Shown here: piece after piece, positions 56,034 through 64,000 of the stretch | Position numbering within the stretch: the stretch's first letter is position 1 | How the letters are laid out: every line of letters starts with the position of its first letter | Source of the DNA: Paenibacillus sp. MMS20-IR301 | GTDB taxonomy: Bacteria; Bacillota; Bacilli; Paenibacillales; Paenibacillaceae | Reading direction: 5' to 3' | NCBI RefSeq assembly: GCF_032302195.1 | Contig: NZ_CP135275.1 | Location: 3,720,001-3,784,000, forward strand | Length of the DNA stretch: 64,000 bases | Notes under the pieces: generated by a model | Database searches by the model: none | The model's input: the letters and a program-made list of their open reading frames with translations, nothing else | Told to the model about the DNA's origin: nothing | Made by a program: the position numbers and the translations under genes

Positions 56034-56327
56034 GTGTCAGAACGGAAGCGATATAACCGAAAGTTTAAAGAAGAAACGGTAAAGTACATCCAAGAACAAC
56101 GGAAGTCCATGGATGAGATTGCCCTCGAGCTCAATATTCCAAAAGGAACACTGAAAGGTTGGATGAGCACGTACCGTCAGTTCCCCGATGAACCGTTTGT
56201 AGGCAGTGGCCGGCTGCGTAGCCAAGAACAACAGATTGTGGACCTCGAGCAAAAGAATAAGGATCTGGAAGAGGAGATCGCCATCTTAAAAAAAGCCATG
56301 CACATCTTCAGCAAAGACCGGAGCTAG
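56034..56327 (+). CDS. IS3-family OrfA (DNA-binding subunit)
   Basis: 97 residues from GTG 56034 (GAGGTG upstream; ATG at 56013 is in frame but has no site). Helix-turn-helix SMDEIALELNIPKGTLKGWMST followed by a leucine-zipper-like coil QQIVDLEQKNKDLEEEI. Near its end A7-G (56288-56295) is a slippery run; shifting by -1 there enters the frame of OrfB, which is open back to this point, giving an OrfAB fusion transposase ending at 57208. Confidence 0.9.
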   Translation: MSERKRYNRKFKEETVKYIQEQRKSMDEIALELNIPKGTLKGWMSTYRQFPDEPFVGSGRLRSQEQQIVDLEQKNKDLEEEIAILKKAMHIFSKDRS

Positions 56328-56356
56328 GGTTTCAGTTTATTGAGGAACACCGTTCC

Positions 56357-57208
56357 ATGTTCCGGATTGAGAAGATGTGCAGCGTACTTGGCGTCTCCCG
56401 CAGCGGCTACTATAAATGGCGAAAGACCCCTCCCAGTGACCGAAAGAAACGACAGGAGCAGTTGGTGAAGCGCATTGAGTACCACTTTTACGATAACGAT
56501 AAAATCTATGGCAGTCCGAAAATCACCAAAAAGCTGCAAGAAGAAGGGTTTACGGTGGGTGAAAAAACCGTAGGCCGACTCATGCGGGCGCATAAGTTCC
56601 GTTCCGAAGCCATGAGAAAATTCAATGTCCAGACGACGGATTCCAACCATGATTTCCCGATTGCCCCCAACTGGCTAAACCAGCATTTTGATGTGTGTAC
56701 CCAACCGAACCAGGTATGGGTAACGGATATTACCTACATCCGAACACGCCAAGGCACGGTCTATTTGGCAAGCGTATTAGACTTATTTACGCGTAAGATT
56801 GTAGGCTGGAAGCTAGGGAACCGGATGAAAGTGGAACTGGTATCTGGCGCGCTAGCGAGGGCCTACGAGGCTCAGCAGCCGGGGAAGGGACTGATCCACC
56901 ATTCAGACCGGGGAAGCCAGTACGCCTCTGCAGACTACCGGAAAAAGCTGAAAGAGTACCATATGATTCGTAGCATGAGCCGCCGTGGAAACTGCTACGA
57001 CAATGCTTGCATTGAATCGTTCCACAGCATTCTGAAACGGGAACTCATTTACCGCAGAAAGTTTGAGACGCAAAAAGAAGCTGAACACCAACTGTTTCAA
57101 TACATTGAGTTCTTTTACAACCGGAAGCGAATCCACAGTAAACTGGGATACCTGTCTCCGGATCGCTTCGAATCCCTATACTACCGTAATCTAAAACTTG
57201 CAAAATGA
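56357..57208 (+). CDS. IS3-family OrfB (DDE transposase)
   Basis: 283 residues with an N-terminal HTH_21-like part and an rve integrase core. Catalytic residues: Asp in WVTDITYI, Asp in HHSDRGSQYAS, Glu in NACIESFHS, all present with usual DDE(35)-type spacing. The frame is open upstream to the slippery site in orfA, so the active protein is most likely the frameshifted OrfAB. No disabling stop seen. Confidence 0.93.
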   Translation: MFRIEKMCSVLGVSRSGYYKWRKTPPSDRKKRQEQLVKRIEYHFYDNDKIYGSPKITKKLQEEGFTVGEKTVGRLMRAHKFRSEAMRKFNVQTTDSNHDFPIAPNWLNQHFDVCTQPNQVWVTDITYIRTRQGTVYLASVLDLFTRKIVGWKLGNRMKVELVSGALARAYEAQQPGKGLIHHSDRGSQYASADYRKKLKEYHMIRSMSRRGNCYDNACIESFHSILKRELIYRRKFETQKEAEHQLFQYIEFFYNRKRIHSKLGYLSPDRFESLYYRNLKLAK

Positions 57209-57239
57209 CCTGTTTTTCCGTGTCCACTCTATTGACAGA

Positions 57240-57405
57240 AGTACAGAAAAGCGCCTGAGCGCCGGGCTAACGGACCTGAGCGCCGTTATTTCGCTGGAAA
57301 AGCGGAGAATACACATGAAAAGTGGCGGATAAGGGCCGTGGTGTCCGTAGCCCCGCTAAGCGGGCCGATAACAGGTGGATAAGGACCGTGAGGTCCGTTA
57401 AGGAT
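57240..57405. repeat. Dispersed repeat cluster right of the IS
   Basis: TAACGGACCTGAGCGCCGTT near 57268, GGATAAGGGCCGTGGTGTCC near 57327 and GGATAAGGACCGTGAGGTCC near 57379 match the family at 21383-21570; the last contains a small hairpin GGACC/GGTCC. No gene is present in 57240-57437. Confidence 0.6.
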
Positions 57406-57437
57406 CATTGCAAACCCTATTACCTTCATGAGCAGCC

Positions 57438-57482
57438 AAAAAGCCTGTCTGATTCCGGAAACCTCCCGGGTTCAAACAGGCT
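57438..57482 (-). terminator. Terminator of the Axe2-like esterase gene
   Basis: On the minus strand AGCCTGTTTGA and TCAGACAGGCT form a stem with inner CCGG/CCGG pairing, followed by TTTTTGG. It lies 8 bp after the stop codon. Confidence 0.88.
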
Positions 57483-57489
57483 CTATTGC

Positions 57490-58158
57490 TTAACCTTCCA
57501 GTATCCCGCTCTGCATAACGACGCTCAGCCACTGTGCAGCAATCAGATCATGGCCGGCCGCCGTCGGATGGACACCGTCCCAGACCCAGTAGACATCATC
57601 TGTTCTCAGCGCAGCCGCCTCAAATGCGGCCTGAAGCGGCACAAACACCGCATGGAATTCCTCCGCAAGGCTGCGGACGATTCTCTGGTAATGCTCCAGA
57701 AGCTTCTGCCATTCCGCCCAGTTCTCCGCCGGTGCCCCCACCTTCATAAGGAAAGGCTCGCACAGCACAAGCTTGGCCTGCGGCAGCCTCTCGCGGGTCT
57801 CCTCCAGCACATGGCGGTAAGCGCGTTCGAAACGGTCCGTGATGCCGCCCGGATCGCCCATCATCGTTCTCCAGATATCGTTGGCTCCAACCAGAATACT
57901 GAGCACATCCGGCTGCAGATAGAGGACATCCTCATTCCAGCGGGCGTAGAGATCAGAGATTCTGTCCCCGCTTACACCACGGTTGTAGAATACCGGCCGC
58001 TGCTCAGCCAGCTCGTTAGCCAGCCTGCTGCCGATGATATAGGCATAGCCATGCCCGAGAATATGGTTAAGATCGTTCCCGCGGTCACGGTTGCCGTCGG
58101 TAATGGAATCCCCCTGAAACAGAAATACCTTGTTATTTCCGGATAATGATATGGACAT
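57490..58158 (-). CDS. SGNH hydrolase, Axe2-like acetyl(xylan) esterase
   Basis: 222 residues, one compact SGNH domain: Ser in FQGDSITDG, Gly in RGVSGDRISDL, Asn in LVGANDIW, Asp/His in DGVHPTAAGH. Size and motifs match the cytoplasmic acetylxylan esterase Axe2 of Geobacillus. ATG 58158 with GGAAGGTG upstream. No signal peptide; it should deacetylate imported oligosaccharides, whether xylan- or mannan-derived. Divergent from the aldo/keto reductase gene. Confidence 0.85.
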   Translation of the reverse strand: MSISLSGNNKVFLFQGDSITDGNRDRGNDLNHILGHGYAYIIGSRLANELAEQRPVFYNRGVSGDRISDLYARWNEDVLYLQPDVLSILVGANDIWRTMMGDPGGITDRFERAYRHVLEETRERLPQAKLVLCEPFLMKVGAPAENWAEWQKLLEHYQRIVRSLAEEFHAVFVPLQAAFEAAALRTDDVYWVWDGVHPTAAGHDLIAAQWLSVVMQSGILEG

Positions 58159-58309
58159 AAGAACTCACCTTCCGCTTTTAAATGGGCTGAATCTATTATA
58201 ACAAGAATGCCGTTCCGCGATACCCTTACCGCTTCAGGAAGTCACCATTATGCTATAAAGATCAAACCTCCGGTCATACTCTTCCCGGCGCAGACATGCT
58301 ACTATAGTT

Positions 58310-58338
58310 TTGAATACTGCAGCTATTGTACATATAAC
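58310..58338 (+). promoter_or_regulatory. Promoter of the aldo/keto reductase
   Basis: TTGAAT (58310-58315), 17-bp spacer, TATAAC (58333-58338), 35 bp before the start codon. Confidence 0.55.
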
Positions 58339-58373
58339 CCGATTCATAATATCACTCTGCGGAAGGATCTGAG

Positions 58374-59354
58374 ATGAAGATGAAATACAGAAGACTGGGG
58401 AACACGGGGCTGAAGGTCAGTGAAATCGGCCTCGGCAGCTGGCTTACTTACGGCACGGCAGCAGAACAGAAGGCGGCGGATGCCTGTGTCGCCAAGGCTT
58501 TTGAATGCGGTATCAACTTCTTTGATACGGCCAATGCGTATAACCGCGGTGAAGGCGAAAAAGCCATCGGAGCCGCCCTCCGCTCCTATAAGCGTTCGGA
58601 TTATGTGCTCAGCACCAAGGTGTTCTTCCCGATGGGCGAGGGTGTGAACGACCGCGGACTGTCCCGCAAACACATCATGGAGCAGTGCGAAGCCAGCTTG
58701 CGGCGGCTGGGCACGGACTACATCGATGTGTATTTCTGTCACCGCTTTGACCCGGAGACCCCTGTGGAAGAAACGCTGCGCGCGCTGGATGATCTGACCG
58801 CACAGGGGAAAATCCTCTATTCGGCGGTCAGTGAATGGTCGGCAGCCCAGATCGCACAGGCGGCCGGAATCAGCCGCAGGCTGAATCTGCGGCCGCTTGC
58901 CGCGAACCAGCCGATCTACAACATGTTCGAGCGGTATATCGAGCAGGAAGTGCTTGCGGTCTCGTCACAAGAAGGACTGGGACAGGTAGTCTTCTCCCCG
59001 CTGGCGCAAGGCATACTGACAGGCAAATACAAGCCTGGACAACAGCCGCCGGCCGGTACGCGCGGAGCCGATGATTCAGTGAACGGCGTAATCCGCAGCT
59101 ATCTGCGGGATGATGTGCTGGATGTTGTTGCCCGGCTGGACAGCATCGCCGGAGAGCTCGGGCTGAAGCTGTCCCAGCTGGCGCTGGCCTGGATTCTCCG
59201 CCAGCCTGGAGTGAGCTCCGCACTGATCGGGGCCAGCAGACCGGAGCAGGTCGAAGAGAATGCCCTCGCCGTCAACACGGTGCTTCAGCCGGATGTGCTG
59301 CAGGCTATCGAAGACATCCTGGTTGAGGTTGCAGATTTCGCGCCGGCCAGATAG
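58374..59354 (+). CDS. Aldo/keto reductase
   Basis: 326 residues, (beta/alpha)8 NADPH-dependent reductase. Catalytic tetrad: Asp and Tyr in FDTANAYNRGEGE, Lys in LSTKVFF, His in YFCHRFD. The C-terminal cofactor loop is SALIGASRPEQVEEN. It resembles the Kv-beta/YghZ branch of the superfamily. ATG 58374 with GGAAGGA upstream. Single gene with its own promoter and terminator. The substrate carbonyl is unknown. Confidence 0.92.
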   Translation: MKMKYRRLGNTGLKVSEIGLGSWLTYGTAAEQKAADACVAKAFECGINFFDTANAYNRGEGEKAIGAALRSYKRSDYVLSTKVFFPMGEGVNDRGLSRKHIMEQCEASLRRLGTDYIDVYFCHRFDPETPVEETLRALDDLTAQGKILYSAVSEWSAAQIAQAAGISRRLNLRPLAANQPIYNMFERYIEQEVLAVSSQEGLGQVVFSPLAQGILTGKYKPGQQPPAGTRGADDSVNGVIRSYLRDDVLDVVARLDSIAGELGLKLSQLALAWILRQPGVSSALIGASRPEQVEENALAVNTVLQPDVLQAIEDILVEVADFAPAR

Positions 59355-59403
59355 CAGGCTTCTGCCTTGCAGCTGTTGCCCCTGCCGGGCGCACCACAAC
59401 AAT

Positions 59404-59441
59404 AAAGAGCACCCTCCGGATTTTTCGGAGCGGTGCTCTTT
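59404..59441. terminator. Bidirectional terminator between convergent genes
   Basis: AAAGAGCACCCTCCG (59404-59418) pairs with CGGAGCGGTGCTCTTT (59426-59441) with one mismatch or bulge; A- and T-runs lie on both sides. It serves the aldo/keto reductase and the convergent XRE regulator. Confidence 0.9.
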
Positions 59442-59498
59442 GTCGTGATGCGGAAGACAGGGCCAGCTCATAATCATACGGCCTGTGCCTGCTCTGCT

Positions 59499-60899
59499 TT
59501 ACAGCCTGCCTGCCGCTCTGGCCTGCCTGCCGGCATAGGAGCGCTGCAATCTGTTGATCAGCTGCTTGTAATATTCCTGATCAGCAGCTGAGGCAGCCCC
59601 GCGGTATTCCTCGAACAGGCGCACGGAGCGGAGTACGGAGTCTTCCGTTTCCAGCACTGCCGCTGCCTCCAGGCTGTGAAATAATGAAGCCACTCCCTGC
59701 TCCTGCCGGTCAGTAGTGAAGTAATATAAGGCCAGCTCATAGAGCAGGGCCGGATATTTCGCCGTGTCAGCTGCAGCTGACACCGGCTGCTGCTCCTCTC
59801 CGGCCAGCCGCAGGCGCTCCAGCTGCGGCTGGAACCGGGTAAGCAGCTCATCGATTCTCCAACGGAACCGGTTAGCCGCTTCAACCAGCCGGAGCATTCC
59901 GGTAAGCAGCCCCAATTCGGCTGTTCCGATATATTCCACATAAGCGGGCAGCAGCTCCTGCCCTCCGCACAACAGACGGAGCATACAGGCTTCAATCTCT
60001 CCGCGTCTAGCGAACTGCTCCCGGATCTCGCGGACTGCAGCTGAATCTTCCGTAATCCAGCCCATCTCCGAATAACGGGATACATAATACAGCGCCTGCT
60101 CATATTCACCTTGTTCTATACAGACCACAGACTGCAGCCAGTGGGCATACAAAATGTAATAGCACAGCGGTCTGAGCGGCTTCTTCCGTTCTTCCTGCCT
60201 TCTGGGCACATGCTGCATATTCTCATATTGGATAGCCGCCTTATGGTACAGCTCCTCAGACAGCAGCCGGATTTTATCCCAGTGCTGCAAAGAAAGATAG
60301 ATCTCCGCCAGCCCCTGCAGGGCATCTAATTGATCACTCTCATCCAGCCGTTCAACGAAATATTCGAACCGGGTGGCCGCCCGGAAATCCGCCTCCGGAT
60401 CTGAACCCGTTCTGATTGTGAACAGACGGTACTGGCACAAGGCCAGCCGTTCCGAATGCTGATACTTCTCACTGTCGGCCACGCCTTCATATAATAGGGC
60501 AGCAGCTTGTAATTTACCTTGCCGGTAGAACTCCTCCGCAGTCTCAAAGAGCACCGGAGCATATGTAATATTGTCCATAATTATCTGTACGACCTGCCGG
60601 ATGCATTCCAGCTTGTCCAGCTCGGCACACCGTTGCAGGAACGGCCCCAGGCGGCGCCAGTCCGGTGTGGAATGAACAACACATTCATCTATATACAGCT
60701 CGTAGAAGGCGCCTTCAGGGAGCCCCATTCCGGAGGTGATCCGGTCAAGCTGCTGCATGGCAATGGGACGGTTGCCGTTAATAATGCTGCTGAGCGTTCC
60801 GGAGTTGACGCCGGATATCCCCGCAAATTGATTGATCGTCTTACCCTCTCTTTTCAGGAAGGCAGCCAGTTCGGCCTGAATTGTAGTCTTGTGTTGCAA
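59499..60899 (-). CDS. XRE-type regulator with helical-repeat (TPR-like) C-terminus
   Basis: 466 residues from TTG 60899 (GAGGGGCGG upstream; a TTG at 60917 lacks a site). N-terminal helix-turn-helix INQFAGISGVNSGTLSSIINGNRPI; the rest is alpha-helical with repeats such as LLYEGVADSEKYQHSERLALCQYRL and LQGLAEIYLSLQHWDKIRLLSEELYHKA. The build resembles RRNPP peptide-sensing regulators (PlcR, Rgg type), but it is longer and membership is not proven. Divergent from a small exported protein (61199). Confidence 0.75.
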   Translation of the reverse strand: MQHKTTIQAELAAFLKREGKTINQFAGISGVNSGTLSSIINGNRPIAMQQLDRITSGMGLPEGAFYELYIDECVVHSTPDWRRLGPFLQRCAELDKLECIRQVVQIIMDNITYAPVLFETAEEFYRQGKLQAAALLYEGVADSEKYQHSERLALCQYRLFTIRTGSDPEADFRAATRFEYFVERLDESDQLDALQGLAEIYLSLQHWDKIRLLSEELYHKAAIQYENMQHVPRRQEERKKPLRPLCYYILYAHWLQSVVCIEQGEYEQALYYVSRYSEMGWITEDSAAVREIREQFARRGEIEACMLRLLCGGQELLPAYVEYIGTAELGLLTGMLRLVEAANRFRWRIDELLTRFQPQLERLRLAGEEQQPVSAAADTAKYPALLYELALYYFTTDRQEQGVASLFHSLEAAAVLETEDSVLRSVRLFEEYRGAASAADQEYYKQLINRLQRSYAGRQARAAGRL

Positions 60900-61008
60900 A
60901 CCAATACCGCCCCTCAAGATCCATAAATTCTAATAATAATCCAGATATTCCTATATCATAAGTCCCTGAATCTGGGAGGTCAATCAGCTTTGAACGGTTC
61001 AAAACAGG

Positions 61009-61036
61009 TTGACAAAAGCGGAATAAATGTTATATA
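61009..61036 (+). promoter_or_regulatory. Promoter upstream of the small exported protein
   Basis: TTGACA (61009-61014) and TATATA (61031-61036), spacer 16 bp. The transcript would have a leader of about 155 nt. The gap 60900-61198 has no other feature I can support. Confidence 0.5.
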
Positions 61037-61198
61037 TCCCCAGTTCAGTTCCTGCTGGAGGCGGCCACAAACTTTTTTGCAACATTTCCTGAAAATATTC
61101 GTTTATAGGAGTACACACACGTTTGAGAAGTATCCGGCAGGGTATATAGGAGTAAGGGCTTATGCCGTGTCAATTTATGTCAAGGGGGAAATTACACA

Positions 61199-61726
61199 AT
61201 GCTGAAGAACAAAAATGTCTATCTGTTTCCTTTACTGGTCCTGTTATTCCTCTCCCTTGTGACAACGGCAAGCACGACTATGAAGACTGCAAATGCAGAG
61301 AGCAGCGAAGGCACCACGCATCTCACGGTTTACATACACGCTCTTGAAACGCTGAACGGCCACACCACGCTTACCGGGGATGAGATTGCATGGTATGAGG
61401 GCGCTGCTGCCGATGCGGTCTTTGCAGAGCGCGAGCCGGAAGCGGCAGCCGAGATCGGCGGGGCACCGGACGGTTACTATATTGTGAATGACAGCGATTC
61501 GCTGGCTGCTTACCCTGTAGCCCCTGATGCCAAAGTCACTATGCAAATCTACGACCACACCGGGAACCTTGAGGAGCTTGATATCCGCTGGAACGAAGCG
61601 CTCACCCTGAAGCAGTTCATCCATGAATTTGCCAAGACTGATGTGTTTGACCTGAGCCAGTCTCCCTACCACCTTACCATCCAAAACGGCGAAATCGTAT
61701 CGATTGTGCAGCAGTATACGCCCTGA
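61199..61726 (+). CDS. Exported protein of unknown function
   Basis: 175 residues. Signal peptide (LFPLLVLLFLSLVTTAS, cleavage probably after TANA near 33). The mature part of about 140 residues is acidic, with THLTVYIHALETLNGHTTLTGDEIAWYEG, KVTMQIYDHTGN and a C-terminal YHLTIQNGEIVSIVQQYTP. No family recognised and no lipobox or anchor. ATG 61199 after AAGGGGG. Its own promoter and terminator; head-to-head with the XRE/TPR regulator at 59499-60899. Confidence 0.8.
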   Translation: MLKNKNVYLFPLLVLLFLSLVTTASTTMKTANAESSEGTTHLTVYIHALETLNGHTTLTGDEIAWYEGAAADAVFAEREPEAAAEIGGAPDGYYIVNDSDSLAAYPVAPDAKVTMQIYDHTGNLEELDIRWNEALTLKQFIHEFAKTDVFDLSQSPYHLTIQNGEIVSIVQQYTP

Positions 61727-61766
61727 GCAGGCACCAGCTCTTAACTTCATACCTTATGTCCTTCAT

Positions 61767-61807
61767 AACCACAGTCCGCTTCTGTAAGAAGCCGCTGTGG
61801 TTTTTTT
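61767..61807 (+). terminator. Rho-independent terminator of the exported protein gene
   Basis: AACCACAG and CTGTGGTT, with inner GCTTCT/AGAAGC, form a strong stem followed by a run of T. Confidence 0.93.
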
Positions 61808-62012
61808 GAGGATTTATATGTTTTGGGGTCCCCGCAAAGTACCTGAGTCATCTTCTGTGCCAAAGCTCCACTTTGTGGGGGTATTTTGCTGACTTTTTCA
61901 CACATATTCGAACCTATCACTATTTACCCTTGAAGCCTTTAAATATAAGCTTATTCATAGAGAGAACAGCCTGCTTCAACACTATAGAACCCCTAGAAAT
62001 GGAGATAAAAAA

Positions 62013-64000
62013 GTGACAATTACACCCCGCCCGCAGCATACTGCACATACTCAGGCTAACCTGCTGTACCAGGAATTCCGCATGGACCAGGTTGCCATGT
62101 CCGATCCTTATATCATGAACGGCTTCGCCAAAGAGATTAACTATCTTACCAGCTTTGACCCTGACCGGCTGCTGGCCGGCTTCCGTGAGAACAGAGGACT
62201 GCCGAAGAAGGCCGAGAAATATCCGGGCTGGGAGAATACCGAGATCCGCGGGCATACCCTGGGACATTATCTCTCTGCACTGGCTCAGGCTTATACCGGC
62301 ACACGGGCTGATGAGCTTGCACTCAGGCTGAAATACCTGCTGGGCGAGCTGGCCTTATGCCAGCATGACAGCGGTTACCTGTCCGCCTTTGATGAGCAGC
62401 TGTTTGATAATATCGAGAATAAGCAGCCGGCCTGGGTCCCCTGGTACACCATGCACAAGATTATCGCCGGACTTGTTGCTGTCTATACCGCTACCGGCAA
62501 TGAGACTGCCTTTACAGTGGTGAACAAGCTGGGAGACTGGGTATACAGCCGCACTTCTTCCTGGTCAGCCGAGACTCAGGCAACCGTGCTCGCGGTGGAA
62601 TACGGCGGAATGAATGACTGCCTCTACGAGCTGTACAAAATCAGCGGTAACGAAAATCACTTAAGCGCCGCCCACAGCTTTGATGAGCTGACACTGTTCA
62701 CACCGGTTCATGACGGCAGGGATATTCTCAAAGGCAAGCATGCCAACACCACCATTCCTAAGTTCCTCGGGGCGCTGAACCGCTACCGGACACTCGGGGA
62801 CAGCGAAGTATTCTATCTGGAAGCTGCCCGGCAGTTCTGGGATATGGTTGTCCGCCATCACAGCTACATTACCGGAGGCAACAGCGAATGGGAGCATTTC
62901 GGTGATCCGGATATGCTGGACCGGGAACGCTCTAACTTCACGGCGGAAACCTGCAATACCTATAACATGCTGAAGCTGACACGTGAATTGTTCAAAATCA
63001 CCGGAGACGCCAAATATGCCGACTTCTATGAGAATACGTTCCTGAATGCGATCTTATCCTCACAGCACCCGCATACCGGCATGACCATGTACTTCCAGCC
63101 GATGGCAACGGGATATTTCAAAGTGTACAGCTCACCGTTTGAACATTTCTGGTGCTGCACGGGTACTGGCATGGAGAGCTTCACCAAGCTGAACGACAGC
63201 ATCTACTTCTACGATGCGGCCAGTATTGTGGTTAACCAATACTTCAGCTCCACCCTGCATTCGGCAGATCATGGAGTGAAGCTGAGCCTGTCGGCCAATC
63301 TGACGTACAGCGATACCGTTACTATCACCGTATCTGCCCTGCAGCCCCAGTCTGCCCCGCTGGCCCTGAAGCTGCGCCTTCCGGACTGGCTGGCAGCAGA
63401 GCCGGCAATTCTCCTGAACGGTGAATCTGTACATGCAGCAGTCCACGGGCAATATGCCGTAATCAGCAGAGTCTGGGCAGACGGCGACACCCTGCAGCTG
63501 CAGCTGCCGATGAAGCTGGCTTACTACAATCTGCCGGATGCCCGCCATGTCGTCGCCTTCAAGTACGGGCCTGTCGTACTCAGTGCGGCGCTGGGCCGCA
63601 GCGATCTGGCCGAATCAGCAACAGGGGTTGCTGTCAGCGTGCCGACCCGGAATATGCTGGTGAAGGATTTCATCACCATCGCAGAGGGAGATCCGGAAGC
63701 ATGGCTGGAGCAGCTCGCTGACCGGAGTGTCCGGCTGGAGCAGGATGAGCTGGCCTTCGCCCTGCGGGGTACGGATGAGGACAGACGGCTGGTGTTCACG
63801 CCGCATTACAAGCAGCACAGCGAGCGCTATGGCATCTATTGGCGGCTGGTGGAAGCTGATTCGGCCGAGCTGCAGCAGCATATTCTGCAGGGCAAGCAGC
63901 AGCAGCGGGTGCAGGACGCCACTCTTGACAGCCTGCCGGTCGGCAATGATCAATATGAGCTGGAGCATGGAATTGAGGGAGAGAATACGTCGGTTGCGAC
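62013..64000 (+). CDS. GH127/GH146-type beta-L-arabinofuranosidase (partial, C-terminus beyond right edge)
   Basis: 662 residues in the window from GTG 62013 (GGAG 8 nt upstream), still open at the edge. All-alpha (alpha/alpha)6 barrel of the former DUF1680 group: NTEIRGHTLGHYLSALAQAY, PWYTMHKIIAGL, EYGGMNDCLYELY. The zinc-thiolate site typical of the family is visible: Glu and Cys in AETCNTYNMLK and the Cys pair in FWCCTGTGMESF, where one Cys acts as nucleophile. No signal peptide. It would remove terminal beta-L-arabinofuranose from imported glycan. GH127 and GH146 are close relatives and I cannot separate them by eye. Confidence 0.9.
   Translation, partial: MTITPRPQHTAHTQANLLYQEFRMDQVAMSDPYIMNGFAKEINYLTSFDPDRLLAGFRENRGLPKKAEKYPGWENTEIRGHTLGHYLSALAQAYTGTRADELALRLKYLLGELALCQHDSGYLSAFDEQLFDNIENKQPAWVPWYTMHKIIAGLVAVYTATGNETAFTVVNKLGDWVYSRTSSWSAETQATVLAVEYGGMNDCLYELYKISGNENHLSAAHSFDELTLFTPVHDGRDILKGKHANTTIPKFLGALNRYRTLGDSEVFYLEAARQFWDMVVRHHSYITGGNSEWEHFGDPDMLDRERSNFTAETCNTYNMLKLTRELFKITGDAKYADFYENTFLNAILSSQHPHTGMTMYFQPMATGYFKVYSSPFEHFWCCTGTGMESFTKLNDSIYFYDAASIVVNQYFSSTLHSADHGVKLSLSANLTYSDTVTITVSALQPQSAPLALKLRLPDWLAAEPAILLNGESVHAAVHGQYAVISRVWADGDTLQLQLPMKLAYYNLPDARHVVAFKYGPVVLSAALGRSDLAESATGVAVSVPTRNMLVKDFITIAEGDPEAWLEQLADRSVRLEQDELAFALRGTDEDRRLVFTPHYKQHSERYGIYWRLVEADSAELQQHILQGKQQQRVQDATLDSLPVGNDQYELEHGIEGENTSVA

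Larger units (their letters stand above)
55975..57227 (+). mobile_element. IS3-family insertion sequence (IS150-like), apparently intact
   Basis: About 1253 bp bounded by imperfect inverted ends GTGGACACGGCAAAC and its match GTGGACACGGAAAAAC read from the right. Two overlapping-frame genes encode OrfA and the DDE transposase OrfB. No target-site duplication is evident. Both flanks are parts of one dispersed repeat (compare 21383-21480), so the element landed inside that repeat. Confidence 0.9.

Noticed and set aside
60990..61205. 71-codon frame before the exported protein, considered as a signal-peptide precursor
   Set aside because: It overlaps the promoter and the next start, lacks a ribosome site, and has no export signal.
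1..64000. tRNA, rRNA, riboswitch or replication origin
   Set aside because: No cloverleaf, rRNA segment, recognised riboswitch core or origin-like cluster was noticed by eye; a covariance-model scan would be needed to exclude small RNAs.

Overview
The window looks like part of a Paenibacillus chromosome. The reasons are moderately high G+C, long carbohydrate-use clusters, many AraC-type and YesM/YesN-type two-component regulators, CUT1 sugar ABC importers without their own ATPase, and exported enzymes carried on S-layer homology (SLH) domains. No rRNA, tRNA or CRISPR array was seen. Nearly all genes from 1 to 28 kb and from 30.7 to 55.7 kb lie on the minus strand, so operons read from high to low coordinates.

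Region 1 (1-26 kb) is an alpha-galactoside/fucoside system. Two very large exported galactosidases carry carbohydrate-binding modules and SLH anchors (1-4290, cut by the left edge, and 21933-25859). A CUT1 importer (17769-14181) is followed by a cytoplasmic SGNH esterase, a GH110 alpha-1,3-galactosidase, a clan GH-D galactosidase and a GH95 fucosidase. Control is by an orphan YesN-like response regulator (4421-5959) and a membrane-bound AraC regulator (18801-21089). Direct-repeat operators overlap two promoters, one long promoter block occurs twice, and cre-like sites precede several units. The enzyme set fits removal of Gal-alpha-1,3-(Fuc-alpha-1,2)-Gal-type ends; that substrate is inferred.

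Region 2 (26-30.3 kb) is a regulatory island with three MarR-family regulators, a two-CBS-domain protein divergent from the third MarR across a perfect palindrome, and a ROK-family regulator.

Region 3 (30.3-55.7 kb) holds two related mannoside cassettes. Cassette A has histidine kinase, response regulator, solute-binding protein, two permeases, GH130 and an AT-rich beta-helix enzyme. Cassette B has histidine kinase, response regulator, AraC regulator, a second GH130, solute-binding protein, two permeases, a GH130 paralogue of cassette A, an FAD oxidoreductase and an SGNH esterase. A second FAD oxidoreductase sits on the plus strand inside cassette B. The likely logic is import of acetylated beta-mannosides, deacetylation, and phosphorolysis to mannose 1-phosphate. 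The role of the flavoproteins is unknown.

Region 4 (55.9-64 kb) has an intact IS3-family element inserted in a dispersed repeat, an Axe2-like SGNH esterase, an aldo/keto reductase, an XRE regulator with a helical-repeat C-terminal part, a small exported protein, and the start of a GH127/GH146-type beta-L-arabinofuranosidase that runs off the right edge.
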